64,000 nucleotides of DNA, from positions 248,001 to 312,000 of the forward strand of contig NZ_CP118261.1 in NCBI RefSeq assembly GCF_013337045.2, written 5' to 3'. The notes under the pieces were generated by a model. It made no database searches. It worked only from the letters and a program-made list of their open reading frames with translations, and was not told where the DNA came from. The position numbers and the translations under genes are program-made. This document shows positions 1-9,072 of this stretch, one piece after another (position 1 is the first letter of the stretch; the number at the start of each line of letters is the position of its first letter). This DNA is from Agrobacterium vitis. GTDB lineage: Bacteria > Pseudomonadota > Alphaproteobacteria > Rhizobiales > Rhizobiaceae.

Positions 1-219
1 ATGGTTGATCTGGATCTCCGCCATCACCTGATGCCCATCCATTTCTGGCATCGTAATATCGCAAATAACGATGTCGGGCCATTTTGTCAGGATCACTTCC
101 AGGCCCTCCCTTCCGTTGCTGGCCTGCAACGTCTTAAAGCCGGCATCCTCCAGTTCTTCCACCACCAGAGTGCGGATCGCTTCCTCGTCTTCGATGCATA
201 GAATAGTAATCTTGCTCAT
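1..219 (-). CDS. Response regulator receiver protein, C-terminus cut by window edge
   Basis: Reading leftward from an ATG at 219 gives 73 codons open to the edge of the window, beginning MSKITILCIEDEEAIRTLV. The acidic pair after the first strand (DEE) and the phospho-acceptor region (DIVICDITMPEMDG, Asp at about residue 54) are those of a CheY-like receiver domain. It starts 14 bases after the stop of the sensor histidine kinase at 234-1967 and is almost certainly its partner in one operon. Whether an output domain follows cannot be seen. Gene callers may miss it because it is partial. Confidence 0.85.
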   Translation of the reverse strand, partial: MSKITILCIEDEEAIRTLVVEELEDAGFKTLQASNGREGLEVILTKWPDIVICDITMPEMDGHQVMAEIQINH

Positions 220-233
220 GCTGAATTCCCGCC

Positions 234-1967
234 TCAGGCGGCCTCTGTTTTGTGGATGTCTGATGTGATTTTTTCGGTTGCGGCAAATGGGAGGCTGATG
301 GTGAAGATCGATCCCTGGCCTTTTTCACTTGTGACCGAAAGCGTACCCCGGTGAAGTTCGACGATCTGCTGCACCAGGCTGAGCCCGATACCCGTCCCGG
401 CTATGCCGGTAGACGTGCGTGCCCGAAAGTAGCGCTGGAACATTTTCGGCAGGTCGTCGGCGTCGATCCCGATGCCCCGGTCCCTGACAGATACATGAAC
501 GCTGCCGTTCTCCTGCCATCCCCGAACGTCGATCTCGGGTGAATTGGGTGCGTATTTGACTGCGTTGGAGAGAAGGTTCGTAACGACCTGCTGCAGCGCA
601 GACCGATCAGCCGAGATCATCGCCGGTAAATGCTCGAGATCCAGATTGAAGCGATGGCTGGGGGTGATATCGCGTTGGCTTGCGGCGCAAAGGCGGATCA
701 GGTCGGCAATGGCGCAAGGTTCCGGCCGGATGTCGATCATGCCATGGTCGAGCCGGCCGACAGCAAGGATGCTTTCCATCAGGTCAACCATGCGCGATAC
801 CGAGCCACGGATCTGGCCGACCTTTTCGCCAACAAATTCTGGCGTGACCTCGCTCTTGCGCCGCATCAGGCGCTGCGCCGCCCCGTCTATGATGGCCAGC
901 GGCGTGCGGAACTCATGTGACGCCATGGCCACGAACTGGCGCTGCTGTTCGTTGACGTGGCGTTCATGGTTCAGCAGTCGCTCCAGCTTTTTTGCCTGCA
1001 GCTCAATTTCGGCCGTGCGTTCCGTCACGATCTCCTCCAGCCGGTCACGGTGGTGCAGCAGTTCGCGCTCTGCCATCTTGCGGGCGGTGACATCGACATA
1101 GGTCAGGACACATCCCCCGCCGGGCGATGGGGTGGAGCGAACCTCAAGCACAAGCCCCGAAGCAGTGTCGCGATCGAATGCATGGTCGACAAACAGTTTG
1201 GCGTGGCGAATGCGCTCTTGGGCCAATTGCTCGACATCGCCCTGGCCATATTCTCCACGAGCCGCATTGAACCGCAAAATGTCGCCGAAATTGCTGCCAG
1301 CGGGAAACAGCGCCTCGGGCAGGGTCAGAATCTCATAGAAGCGCTTGTTGGTCATGGCGACCGTCAGATCACTAGACAGGACACATATGCCACCGGGAAA
1401 ATTGTCGATTGTCGCCCGCAGGAGGTCGAGGACATTGTCTCCCGGCTTTCCTCCAGCAGTTTCATCGCCAAGCCGGCGGCTCGCCGCGGGCGCTGGCCCC
1501 GATTTCTTGTCAGCCCGCTGCTGCTTGCCGAGGATGACCGTCGAAATGTCCTGCGCCAACATGTCGAGGGCACCTGCGTGTTGGTAGTCCCCGCCGTTGT
1601 CGGTATAGACTGCCAGTGCGCCGACAGGCTCTGTGGCGGGGCCTCTGATCGGAACCAGTATCCGCGTCAGGTCTCCATGGGGATCGGCCCCTATCTGGAC
1701 CGTGCCGCATATGGCAATAGAGTTTTCGAGCTGGGACCAATGGATGTTATAATAGCCCGCCAACATCGCCGTCTGCATGGTGTCGCCATTGAGATAAACG
1801 GCGGCTCTCGGCTTCAATTGCAATTGGCTGGTTTCAACGATGACCCGCAAAATATCGGGAATGATCTGTCCGATGATGCGATCCGAATAGCCGATCCGCA
1901 GGATTTCGCGCCCGGCGGCTGCGGCCCAGGATGCAATCTCCAAACTGTTTGCGCGCCGTCTGCTCAT
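234..1967 (-). CDS. GAF/PAS sensor histidine kinase
   Basis: The 577-residue cytoplasmic kinase has no convincing membrane segment. Residues about 20-150 look like a GAF-type sensory domain and about 180-295 a PAS domain. A coiled-coil linker (about 300-345) leads to a HisKA domain with the phospho-acceptor His351 in the motif SHEFRTPL. The HATPase domain follows, with an N box (NLLSNAVKYAPN) and G boxes (DRGIGI and GTGIGLSL). It should autophosphorylate and pass phosphate to the receiver encoded 14 bases downstream. The signal is unknown; the GAF and PAS domains suggest a soluble ligand or redox signal. Confidence 0.9.
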   Translation of the reverse strand: MSRRRANSLEIASWAAAAGREILRIGYSDRIIGQIIPDILRVIVETSQLQLKPRAAVYLNGDTMQTAMLAGYYNIHWSQLENSIAICGTVQIGADPHGDLTRILVPIRGPATEPVGALAVYTDNGGDYQHAGALDMLAQDISTVILGKQQRADKKSGPAPAASRRLGDETAGGKPGDNVLDLLRATIDNFPGGICVLSSDLTVAMTNKRFYEILTLPEALFPAGSNFGDILRFNAARGEYGQGDVEQLAQERIRHAKLFVDHAFDRDTASGLVLEVRSTPSPGGGCVLTYVDVTARKMAERELLHHRDRLEEIVTERTAEIELQAKKLERLLNHERHVNEQQRQFVAMASHEFRTPLAIIDGAAQRLMRRKSEVTPEFVGEKVGQIRGSVSRMVDLMESILAVGRLDHGMIDIRPEPCAIADLIRLCAASQRDITPSHRFNLDLEHLPAMISADRSALQQVVTNLLSNAVKYAPNSPEIDVRGWQENGSVHVSVRDRGIGIDADDLPKMFQRYFRARTSTGIAGTGIGLSLVQQIVELHRGTLSVTSEKGQGSIFTISLPFAATEKITSDIHKTEAA

Positions 1968-2329
1968 GGCCAGCCCTAACCCAAGGTTGAGAAACCGCTA
2001 TGATCACGGCGGGCGGTAAAGATATATTTAAGGACCAATACATATTCAGGACTGCCAACCAATGGGGCCGTGATTAATTCAGCGCGGACATTAATATTTA
2101 CGTCCCGTTGGCAGGACTTCGGGAGGGACGACGTTGACTGTCGTTTCGAACAAAAAACCGGCTACAACCTCCGCCATCTCGTCACTCCATCACAGTGGTA
2201 GAAAGTGAGATAGGAGCCCAATTACCGACGACAAGATCAGGCAACGGAGCTGACTGAGGAGCCTGCGATCTATCGCTAACTCTGTTCAGCTTAAGAATTT
2301 TACGGGATCGACATAAAAGATCGGTCCGC
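1968..2329. other. Intergenic region, no gene seen
   Basis: The stretch lies between the start of the GAF/PAS kinase and the stop of the HWE kinase, both read leftward. It should contain the kinase promoter. I see no convincing gene, repeat or RNA; the short open frames here lack ribosome binding sites and recognisable composition. Confidence 0.5.
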
Positions 2330-3331
2330 TCACTTGACGAGTTTTTCTGCACGCAGTTTCAATACGACGACAACGCCTTTTTCCGACCAGTCGTAGGCTA
2401 TTATTCCGCCGAGTTGACCCGACACACTCCGGTTGAGCAGCTTGCTCCCATAACCCTCAGCCTCATTGGGGGCTTCCACTGCCGGCCCACCCCGCTCGGT
2501 CCAGGTCAGCGTCACCTCGTCGCTTTCTGCGGAGCCCGAGAGATCCAGAATTCCGGTGCCAACGGAGAGCGCACCGTATTTCATCGAGTTTGTCGCCAGT
2601 TCATGGAAGATAAGCGCCAAGGCCGTCGCGGCGGTCTCCCCTACCCCCATGCGCGGCACCGCGACCCGAATGCGCCCTTTGAACGCTCCAAGGTCCTCAT
2701 ATGGCGCCAGCAAAACTGATAGAAGATCACCCAGAAGAGCGGCATGACCTTGTGCACCAGGAATCGGGCGGACGAGATCATGTGCTCTTCCGAGAGCCGC
2801 CAGCCGAGCCGTCAATTCCTTCGCCATTTCCTTAGCAGTTGTCGTTGACTGCGAGGTTATATTGGTAAGGCCCATGGCAATGGCCAGCAGGTTCTTGACC
2901 CGATGGCTCATTTCGCCAGCGAGCAGTTCATTGCCTTCTTCGGCCTGCTTGCGGCCGGTGACATCCAGAAACACGCCGAACATCTGACCTTCGTGCAGTG
3001 CGGCATCGTCGCCCAACCCGCGAGCCGAGATCCAGCGTATTTCATTACCAACCATAATTCGAAAATCAATCTCGTAAGACCCAACGATCCCTCTCGTTGC
3101 CGTGAAAGCTGCGCGCACACGATCACGATCAGCGGGGTGGATATGGGCTGAGAGGTCTTCAAATTTCACCTCCCCGCCCTTGACGATCCCCCAGAGCTCG
3201 AACGCCTGTTCATCCATTGCGAAACGATCGTTCGTGACGTTCCACGACCAGAGGGCGACTCCTGCGGCGTGGACGGCACGACGCAGATTTTCCGGCTTCC
3301 ACAGCGGATGATTGGGGTCGCTAAACGGCAT
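2330..3331 (-). CDS. PAS domain HWE-family sensor histidine kinase
   Basis: The 333-residue protein has one PAS domain (about residues 20-128, ending in the usual DVTGRKQAEE linker), then an HWE-type kinase core with the phospho-acceptor His143 in EMSHRVKNLLAI. The core carries the family's N-box variant (FHELATNSMKYGAL) and the WTERGGP motif that names the family. HWE kinases are abundant in Rhizobiaceae and usually act with single-domain receivers or in general-stress and light signalling. No receiver gene adjoins it, so it is an orphan here. Confidence 0.9.
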   Translation of the reverse strand: MPFSDPNHPLWKPENLRRAVHAAGVALWSWNVTNDRFAMDEQAFELWGIVKGGEVKFEDLSAHIHPADRDRVRAAFTATRGIVGSYEIDFRIMVGNEIRWISARGLGDDAALHEGQMFGVFLDVTGRKQAEEGNELLAGEMSHRVKNLLAIAMGLTNITSQSTTTAKEMAKELTARLAALGRAHDLVRPIPGAQGHAALLGDLLSVLLAPYEDLGAFKGRIRVAVPRMGVGETAATALALIFHELATNSMKYGALSVGTGILDLSGSAESDEVTLTWTERGGPAVEAPNEAEGYGSKLLNRSVSGQLGGIIAYDWSEKGVVVVLKLRAEKLVK

Positions 3332-3742
3332 CGAGGTATCTCCATGGGATTTGCATTTGCTGACTATCGCGAGTTTTGAGACTCAACGGCTTCGAGCTTG
3401 CAATAAACCTCACATTGTTGATTGTCGGGGAAGATTAATCCAGTTTATCGTTTCGTCATGATCCACTTTCAATTCGAAAAGTTTTTTGCCCACAACTAGT
3501 TACTCTTACGTAGGTGGGATTAGATCAAACGCACAAATGGGGCAAAATCTTCTGAAACTCCACAATGCCTCCGTCGCGGCTATTACCGGAAAGGTAGCAT
3601 TTGTGCTCTAGAGAATATCTGGCAACCATAGATAAATTTAGCAAAATACAATTCAGCAAAAAGGGGTATTAAATCACAATTCATTAATGTTTATATAGCT
3701 AACTTAATCGCATCACTAATTCGGTCAGTCATGAGGCATTGA
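3332..3742. other. Divergent intergenic region, probable promoters
   Basis: This AT-rich stretch separates the leftward HWE kinase from the rightward chemoreceptor and must carry both promoters. I could not identify a unique -35/-10 pair, operator or RNA, and no gene is visible. Confidence 0.5.
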
Positions 3743-5527
3743 ATGCGACTTCTATCGATTTTTGGTAACGATCTCGCTTATATCATGAAGGCATTCGATC
3801 GGTCTCAGGCGATCATTTCCTTTACACCGGACGGCAAGATCCTTGATGCCAACGAGAACTTCTGCAAGGCAATCGGCTATTCGCGCGACGAGATCATTGG
3901 CAAACATCATCGCATGTTCGTTGACCCAAAAGAGGCTCAGTTTCCAGAATACAAGGCCTTCTGGAAACGGCTAGCCGACGGTGAGTACGACCAGCGTCAG
4001 TACAAGCGCATTGGCAAAGGTGGAAAGGAAATCTGGATCGAGGCTTCCTATAACCCAGTCATTCGCGGCGGCAAGGTGATCAAGGTAGTCAAAATTGCAA
4101 CTGAGATAACCGCTTCAAAACACGAAAGCTTGGAGAGTAAAGGCAAGCTTGAGGCGCTTTCGCGCGCCCAGGCGATTATCGAGTTCATGCCCGACGGCAA
4201 GATCCTGACAGCCAATAAGAATTTCCTTGAGACACTCGGTTACACGCTTGAGGAGATTGTTGGCAAGCATCATCGAATATTCTGCGAACCCGATTTCGTG
4301 GCATCGCGCGAATATTCGGAATTCTGGACGAGGCTTGCCAAAGGCGAATACTATAGCGATGAGTTCAAGCGGATCTGCAAAGATGGTCACCCAGTCTATA
4401 TACAGGCAACCTATAATCCGATCTTGGACGAGGACGGCAACGTCTTCAAGGTGGTGAAATTTGCGACCGATGTATCCGGGCGCGTCTTGGCGCTGCAGGA
4501 GATTGGATCGGGGCTCGAGCGCCTTTCAGACTGCAATATACGTGTTACTATCGATGAACCCTTTGTCGAAGAGTTCGAACACCTGCGCCACGACTTCAAC
4601 GAGTCGCTCGCCAAATTCCAGGAGACGCTGGAAGAGGTTATGTCACAGACCACCATGCTCTCCTCAAAAAGTGGGGACATGAGCGAGAGCGCAAACGGCA
4701 TTGCCCACCGCTCGGAGCAGCAGGCAGCAGCACTGGAAGAAACCTCGGCTGCACTGGAAGAAATAACTGTTACTGTTCGTGAGTCCGTTGGGAGAACAGC
4801 CGAGGCAAGAGACCTGGTTCGAGACGCTCGGTCCGCCGCCTCAAAATCGGTTCAAGTCGTCAATTCTACAGTGAATGCGATGGGGCGAATCGAGGCTGCG
4901 TCGAGGGAAATCACAAACATTATTGACGTGATTGACCAGATTTCATTTCAAACAAATCTTCTCGCCCTGAACGCCGGTGTTGAAGCAGCGCGCGCTGGTG
5001 ACGCCGGCAAGGGCTTTGCGGTTGTAGCACAAGAGGTACGAGAACTTGCTCAGCGGTCAACCAAAGCCGCCAAAGAAATCGCCGTTCTTATCGGCAATTC
5101 TTCAAATGCGGTGAAGGACGGTGTGCGCCTGGTAGGCGAAACGGGCGATGCCCTTAAGAGCATCGAAGGCTATGTGCAGTCGATAGATGCAAACATCGAT
5201 GGTATCGCGTTGGCATCGTCAGAGCAGTCGACCAGTCTCAATGAGATCAACTCAGCTGTGAACTCACTTGACCAGATGACTCAACAAAATGCTGGCATGG
5301 TGAGCAGCATGGGCACCATTGCCGAAGCTGTGGCATCAGGCGCTGCGGAGCTTGAAGCGCTTGTTAAACGCTTCAAGCTCAACCGTCGCGAGTGGATTCG
5401 TGAACCGGGATCAGAGGCAGCAAAGCTTGGTCCGGAAAGCAGGGGGTATGGTAAGAATACGATATACCAACCCAAGCGTGCTCCTCAACAAACGAAAGGC
5501 TCTTCTACGATGAAGCTAGCCTCGTGA
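3743..5527 (+). CDS. Soluble methyl-accepting chemotaxis protein with two PAS domains
   Basis: The 594-residue chemoreceptor has no membrane segment. Two tandem PAS domains (about residues 15-125 and 137-247) share the repeated start F(T/M)PDGKIL.AN.NF and the motif GKHHR, so they arose by duplication. A short HAMP-like stretch (about 250-300) leads to the signalling domain, whose tip reads [18 protein letters not shown] with EVRELAQRS after it. Such proteins report cytoplasmic redox or energy state to CheA/CheW. No che genes are near, so it should feed a chromosomal pathway. The C-terminus is not a CheR-tethering pentapeptide. Confidence 0.92.
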   Translation: MRLLSIFGNDLAYIMKAFDRSQAIISFTPDGKILDANENFCKAIGYSRDEIIGKHHRMFVDPKEAQFPEYKAFWKRLADGEYDQRQYKRIGKGGKEIWIEASYNPVIRGGKVIKVVKIATEITASKHESLESKGKLEALSRAQAIIEFMPDGKILTANKNFLETLGYTLEEIVGKHHRIFCEPDFVASREYSEFWTRLAKGEYYSDEFKRICKDGHPVYIQATYNPILDEDGNVFKVVKFATDVSGRVLALQEIGSGLERLSDCNIRVTIDEPFVEEFEHLRHDFNESLAKFQETLEEVMSQTTMLSSKSGDMSESANGIAHRSEQQAAALEETSAALEEITVTVRESVGRTAEARDLVRDARSAASKSVQVVNSTVNAMGRIEAASREITNIIDVIDQISFQTNLLALNAGVEAARAGDAGKGFAVVAQEVRELAQRSTKAAKEIAVLIGNSSNAVKDGVRLVGETGDALKSIEGYVQSIDANIDGIALASSEQSTSLNEINSAVNSLDQMTQQNAGMVSSMGTIAEAVASGAAELEALVKRFKLNRREWIREPGSEAAKLGPESRGYGKNTIYQPKRAPQQTKGSSTMKLAS

Positions 5528-5544
5528 GTGTTTCTGGAGGATTT

Positions 5545-5577
5545 CGCTATTTCAATGCGGCAGGATGTGAAATAGCG
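5545..5577 (+). terminator. Hairpin downstream of chemoreceptor gene
   Basis: A perfect 10-bp stem (CGCTATTTCA paired with TGAAATAGCG) with a 13-base loop lies 17 bases after the chemoreceptor stop. There is no clear T run after it, so it may be a weak terminator or an mRNA-end structure. Confidence 0.4.
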
Positions 5578-5673
5578 CGGAAGGGTGACACCATACGAAA
5601 AGGTGGGAAGCGCCTGACTTTACCTGCAAAATAGCACCGAGAGCGGGGTCATCATCGGCGCTGTTTCACAGAG

Positions 5674-5928
5674 ATGACGATGACGATTTCAATCGAACAG
5701 CATATCGAGGAACTGCGGCTCGAAGCACGCGAACCGGCAACCAGGCACGAACGCCGCCAGATCGAGGCTGAATTCGGACTGGCGCTGGCCGAGCTTGCAG
5801 TTATCACGACTGAGCAGGGCGCAACGTCAGCGCGGAGCCTCCTTTCTAGGAGGCTTACATCGTACTGCCGCCGGCAGCCTTTTCGCCTCACGCATTCAGC
5901 GCGTCCTAGACGGCCCTGCCGGGTGTAA
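5674..5928 (+). CDS. Small hypothetical protein, helical N-terminus
   Basis: The 84-codon frame begins MTMTISIEQHIEELRLEAR. Its first 50 residues are a charged heptad-like helix (ERRQIEAEFGLALAELAVI), a composition I associate with short rhizobial hypothetical proteins. The last 30 residues are Arg/Ser-rich and lose that character, so the 3' part may be frameshifted and the true protein shorter. It overlaps the convergent HU gene by about 23 bases. Function unknown. Confidence 0.45.
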   Translation: MTMTISIEQHIEELRLEAREPATRHERRQIEAEFGLALAELAVITTEQGATSARSLLSRRLTSYCRRQPFRLTHSARPRRPCRV

Positions 5929-6166
5929 AGGTCAGCTTCTTCGATGCGGCGATCTTGATCGTTGCGCCCGTGGCCGGATTGCGGCCTTGGCGTTCCGGAG
6001 TGTCCTTGATTTTGAATTTGCCGAACGACGGAATCGACGTTTCCGCGCCGGCTAGAGCAGCATCAGTGATATGTTTAAAGACGCTTTCGACAATGGTCTT
6101 GGCCTGCGCCTTGGTTAGGCTCTGCTCGGATGCGAGCTTGCCAGCAATTTCGTTTGTGGTGGTCAT
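5906..6166 (-). CDS. HU-family DNA-binding protein
   Basis: The 86-residue protein starts at ATG 6166, behind GGAG at a good distance; an upstream in-frame start at 6208 would add an unlikely tail. It carries the HU/IHF fold: helical N-terminus (MTTTNEIAGKLASEQSLTKA), the beta-arm SIPSFGKFKIKDTPERQGRN followed by PATG, and a closing strand (KLTFTPGRA). HU bends DNA without strong sequence preference. Here it is an accessory copy, perhaps plasmid-encoded and involved in nucleoid structure or recombination. Confidence 0.92.
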   Translation of the reverse strand: MTTTNEIAGKLASEQSLTKAQAKTIVESVFKHITDAALAGAETSIPSFGKFKIKDTPERQGRNPATGATIKIAASKKLTFTPGRAV

Positions 6167-6506
6167 GGAAAGACAGTCTCCTTGGGTACGGTGTCTTCCC
6201 GGTATCACAATAAAGATGTGGCGGGGAAAGGGGCGTGAGGCTCCTCGCGTCTGCAGATCGTCCGGAAATCACAGGAAATTTAGGTTCGCGGACTTTTGCG
6301 GCATTGCCCCCGCTTTTTATCGACAACCTGCGGCAGGTCCAGGACGCTGGACGGCCGAATACAACGAGGGCCGTCAATCACCCCGTGGTAGCAGGGCGTT
6401 CCAGCGTGATCCACAACCCCTTCGTTGTCGGGCACATGTTGGGGGAAGAAGTCGAAAAATCGTGCTGGAATGGACAAGAAGTTTTCACAGCACTTTTGAG
6501 CGGAAC
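6167..6506. other. Intergenic region, no gene seen
   Basis: The stretch holds the HU promoter. The open frames that cross it on both strands look like chance frames in GC-rich DNA. Nothing else is recognised. Confidence 0.45.
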
Positions 6507-6746
6507 ATGAGAGCACGGTCGGCAGCGATTGCCATACCTGATGCAGTTCCAACGGAGAACGTCACATCGATCGTCTCTGGTACCGTTATGGACGCCTCAC
6601 TGCCACACGTTGCTGTAGGCTTTAACCCTTTGGAAGCATATTGCCGTGCAGCCCTTTCGCTTGCTGACGAAAGCGGCAATGAACTTGCAGCCCCGTATTT
6701 AACGTCGGCCCTGAACGTACTTTCGACCCAGCCTGAACGCGAGTGA
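6507..6746 (+). CDS. Small hypothetical protein
   Basis: The 79-residue frame starts at ATG 6507 and contains LEAYCRAALSLADESGNELAAPYL, a regular helix-like segment unlike the Arg/Ser-rich shadow frames around it. A weak GAGCGG precedes the start. I cannot assign a family or a function; it may be a small conserved rhizobial protein. Confidence 0.4.
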   Translation: MRARSAAIAIPDAVPTENVTSIVSGTVMDASLPHVAVGFNPLEAYCRAALSLADESGNELAAPYLTSALNVLSTQPERE

Positions 6747-6924
6747 TGCCACTGCCAAATCTGCTGTGACACCTCCATGATGCATGCGGACATTTTAACT
6801 TTTTGAATTAGCACTCTATGATATAGTGTGTCCGCTGACAACAAGGTCCTGATTTGTTCAATATTTTGGCGCTTTCTTGCTGATTTTGGCATATGCCTGG
6901 ATCCAAGCCACCACGAGGTACACG

Positions 6925-7281
6925 ATGAACAAGATGTCCCTAGCCGCGCAGCCAGACTTCGTGGAAACGAGCGCAGCACTCCTGAAAGCGATGGCGAACC
7001 CTGCTCGCATTAACATTCTGATTATTCTGGCTGAAAGAGAGGTTTCCGTCGGCCCGCTCAGTGAACTTGTTGGCTTGAGCCAGTCGGCGTTGTCACAGCA
7101 TCTCGCCAAATTGCGACAGGCCGGTCTTGTGACGACCCGCCGGGAGGGACATGCCGTCTATTATATTTGCAAATCCAGCGCGGTTCTGCGGGTTTTGGCA
7201 ATGCTCTCAGAGTTCTATCGGCCTCATCCTATGCATGCTTCGAATGCAGCGAAGCCTCAACGTAGTGCCCTGCCAGACTAA
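6925..7281 (+). CDS. ArsR-family winged-helix regulator, NolR-like
   Basis: The 118-residue regulator starts at ATG 6925 behind GAGG; a longer frame from 6877 is less likely. It has the ArsR/SmtB core: LLKAMANPARINIL, then the recognition helix SQSALSQHLAKLRQAGLV and the wing TTRREGHAVYY. There is no CxC metal site, so it is not an arsenite or zinc sensor of the usual type. The sequence pattern resembles NolR, the rhizobial repressor of nodulation and conjugation-related genes. That link is by similarity only. It stands alone, with dead IS6 sequence downstream. Confidence 0.85.
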   Translation: MNKMSLAAQPDFVETSAALLKAMANPARINILIILAEREVSVGPLSELVGLSQSALSQHLAKLRQAGLVTTRREGHAVYYICKSSAVLRVLAMLSEFYRPHPMHASNAAKPQRSALPD

Positions 7282-7398
7282 GCGAACTTTTTTCGATACC
7301 TGAAGCCTCGTCTCTCCTACCCAAGCGATGGTTTGTTCGAGAAGCTTGCCCATCGTGCGGAAAGTTGACCCCTTATTGGATCTTGCCATAGATCTGCG

Positions 7399-7860
7399 TT
7401 GAAGATGAGCAGGCATGTTGAGTTCCAGATGATGGTCGATTTCAAAGGCAGTCACTACCCCAAAGACGTGGTTTTATACGCGGTGTTTTTCTACGTCCGA
7501 CATGCATTGTCCTATCGTGATCTGGAAGAGATTCTGGCCGAGCGCGGTGTTGCCGTTGACCACGCGACGCTGAACAAATGGGTCGTAAAATATTCGCCGC
7601 TTATTGCTTGCCAGGCCCGGTGCCGCTAATCCGTGACCAGCCGTTCCTGGCGAGTAGACAAAACCTATATGCAGGTCAAAGGCAAGTGGAACTATTTCTA
7701 TCGCGCTGTCGATAAATTCGGCAAAACCCTTGATTTCATGCTGTCCGAGCATCGTGATGAGGCTGCAGCCAGCGCCTTCTTCGCCCGCACGATCGAGACA
7801 GTCTCTCAGCCATCATTGAGCAAGTTTATATCTACCAGTAATACTACTCGTTGTCAGTGA
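7399..7860 (+). pseudogene. Degenerate IS6-family transposase
   Basis: Two in-frame pieces, 7399-7629 and 7633-7860, carry IS6-family signatures: GSHYPKDVVLYAVFF and RDLEEILAERGVAVDHATLN in the first, SWRVDKTYMQVKGKW and RAVDKFGKTLDFML in the second. A TAA at 7627-7629, with apparent loss of the intervening residues, separates them. The catalytic second Asp and the Glu region are missing after about 7800. This is a dead insertion-sequence remnant, different from the intact copy just downstream. Confidence 0.85.
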
Positions 7861-7908
7861 TTACCTACCGTCTCATTGATGCATCATCCAGCGAGAAAAG
7901 GAAAACCC

Positions 7909-8106
7909 ATGCTTCGTAAAATCACCCTCGCAATAGCTGCTCTCATGATCATCACCTCCGGCCCTTCCTTTGCCGCCGAGCGATGCCGGGATGCCAAGGG
8001 CAAGTTCGTAAAATGCGCGACGACCAAGCCACCCACGCCGACAAAATGCAAGGATGCAAAAGGTAAGTTTGCAAAATGCGGAACGCCTGGCGCAAAGTCG
8101 ATGTAA
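7909..8106 (+). CDS. Small secreted protein with paired CxDAKGKFxKC motifs
   Basis: The 65-residue protein starts at ATG 7909 behind AGAAAAGGAAA. A classical signal peptide (about residues 1-24, ending FAAE) is followed by a mature chain of about 42 residues made of two near-identical units, RCRDAKGKFVKC and KCKDAKGKFAKC, joined by a Thr/Pro linker. The four cysteines suggest disulfide-bonded loops in the periplasm. I do not know its function; short periplasmic proteins of this kind occur in rhizobia. Confidence 0.6.
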   Translation: MLRKITLAIAALMIITSGPSFAAERCRDAKGKFVKCATTKPPTPTKCKDAKGKFAKCGTPGAKSM

Positions 8107-8177
8107 CAGTATTTACCCTCGCCTTCGGTCACGCGGATCGCATTCTCAGGCCGCGTGACTGGCTGCTCATCACTAGC

Positions 8178-8996
8178 GGTGGCGTCGCCTTAACGGCTTG
8201 GTTGGGATCGCCTTTTTATTCGGGTTGTCATGACCGAAGCTGCTCATGTTCACTTCAGACACCACCGCTTTCCCGCTGAGATCATTGCTCATGCCGTATG
8301 GCTCTATTATCGGTTTCCGCTCAGCCTACGCGACGTCGAAGATCTGTTGGCCGAGCGCGGCATCAACGTCTCATTCCAGACGGTCTCGGAATGGGCGGCG
8401 AAATTCGGCTTGAAGTTTGCTTATCAGCTCAGATGGCGCTCACGCGGCCACTTTGCCGACAAGTGGCATCTCGATGAGATGGTCGTGTCCATAAAGGGAA
8501 AGAAATACTGGCTGTGGCGCGCCGTCGATGCCAACGGCTACGTTCTCGATGCTCTGCTACAAAGCCGCAGAAACAAGAGAGCCGCTCTTCGGCTGATGCG
8601 CAAACTGCTGAAGAGCCAGGGCGTCACGCCCCGCGTGATGGTGACAGACAAGCTGGGCTCTTACTCCGCCGCAAAGCGACAGCTCATGCCGGGTATCGAG
8701 CACCGTTCGCACAAAGGGCTCAACAACCGCGTCGAGAATTCTCACCTTCCCGTGCGACTACGAGAGCGACGCATGATGCGGCTCAAGTCGGCGCGGCAAT
8801 GCCAGCGTTTCGTCTCAACCCACGGCCAGATTGCCAATCTTTTTCTTCTTCACCGGAAGCATTTGACCGCCGCCGATCATCGCCAACTCCGCGCCCACGC
8901 CAGCACCACCTGGCGTGAGATCGCCTTGTCGATCAAAGCGTGATATTCACGCCGAAGCAACGATCGCGTGCTGTGCTCGGTTAAGGCGACGCCACC
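8178..8996 (+). mobile_element. Intact IS6-family insertion sequence (819 bp)
   Basis: The ends are perfect 17-bp inverted repeats, GGTGGCGTCGCCTTAAC at 8178-8194 and its complement at 8980-8996, enclosing a single complete transposase. The 819-bp length fits the IS6 family. The 8-bp flanks differ (TCACTAGC and AGTAAAAT), so no target duplication remains. This is common when replicative transposition has been followed by deletion or recombination. Confidence 0.9.
8230..8943 (+). CDS. IS6-family transposase
   Basis: The complete 237-residue DDE transposase has an N-terminal zinc-finger-like and HTH region (HHRFPAEIIAHAVWLYYRFPL and RDVEDLLAERGINVS), then the catalytic Asp in HLDEM, Asp in VTDKLGSY and Glu in VENSH. 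It catalyses cointegrate-type transposition of the surrounding element. The frame is intact and the element could be active. Confidence 0.93.
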   Translation: MTEAAHVHFRHHRFPAEIIAHAVWLYYRFPLSLRDVEDLLAERGINVSFQTVSEWAAKFGLKFAYQLRWRSRGHFADKWHLDEMVVSIKGKKYWLWRAVDANGYVLDALLQSRRNKRAALRLMRKLLKSQGVTPRVMVTDKLGSYSAAKRQLMPGIEHRSHKGLNNRVENSHLPVRLRERRMMRLKSARQCQRFVSTHGQIANLFLLHRKHLTAADHRQLRAHASTTWREIALSIKA

Positions 8997-9072
8997 AGTA
9001 AAATACCCATGTTGCGACGATCAATTAAATCGGCCTCTCGACCGGAATCTAATCGTTGCAACACGTCCCATC

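Noticed and set aside
8170..9004. Eight-base target duplication for the intact IS6-type element
   Set aside because: The flanks TCACTAGC and AGTAAAAT do not match, so no duplication is present.
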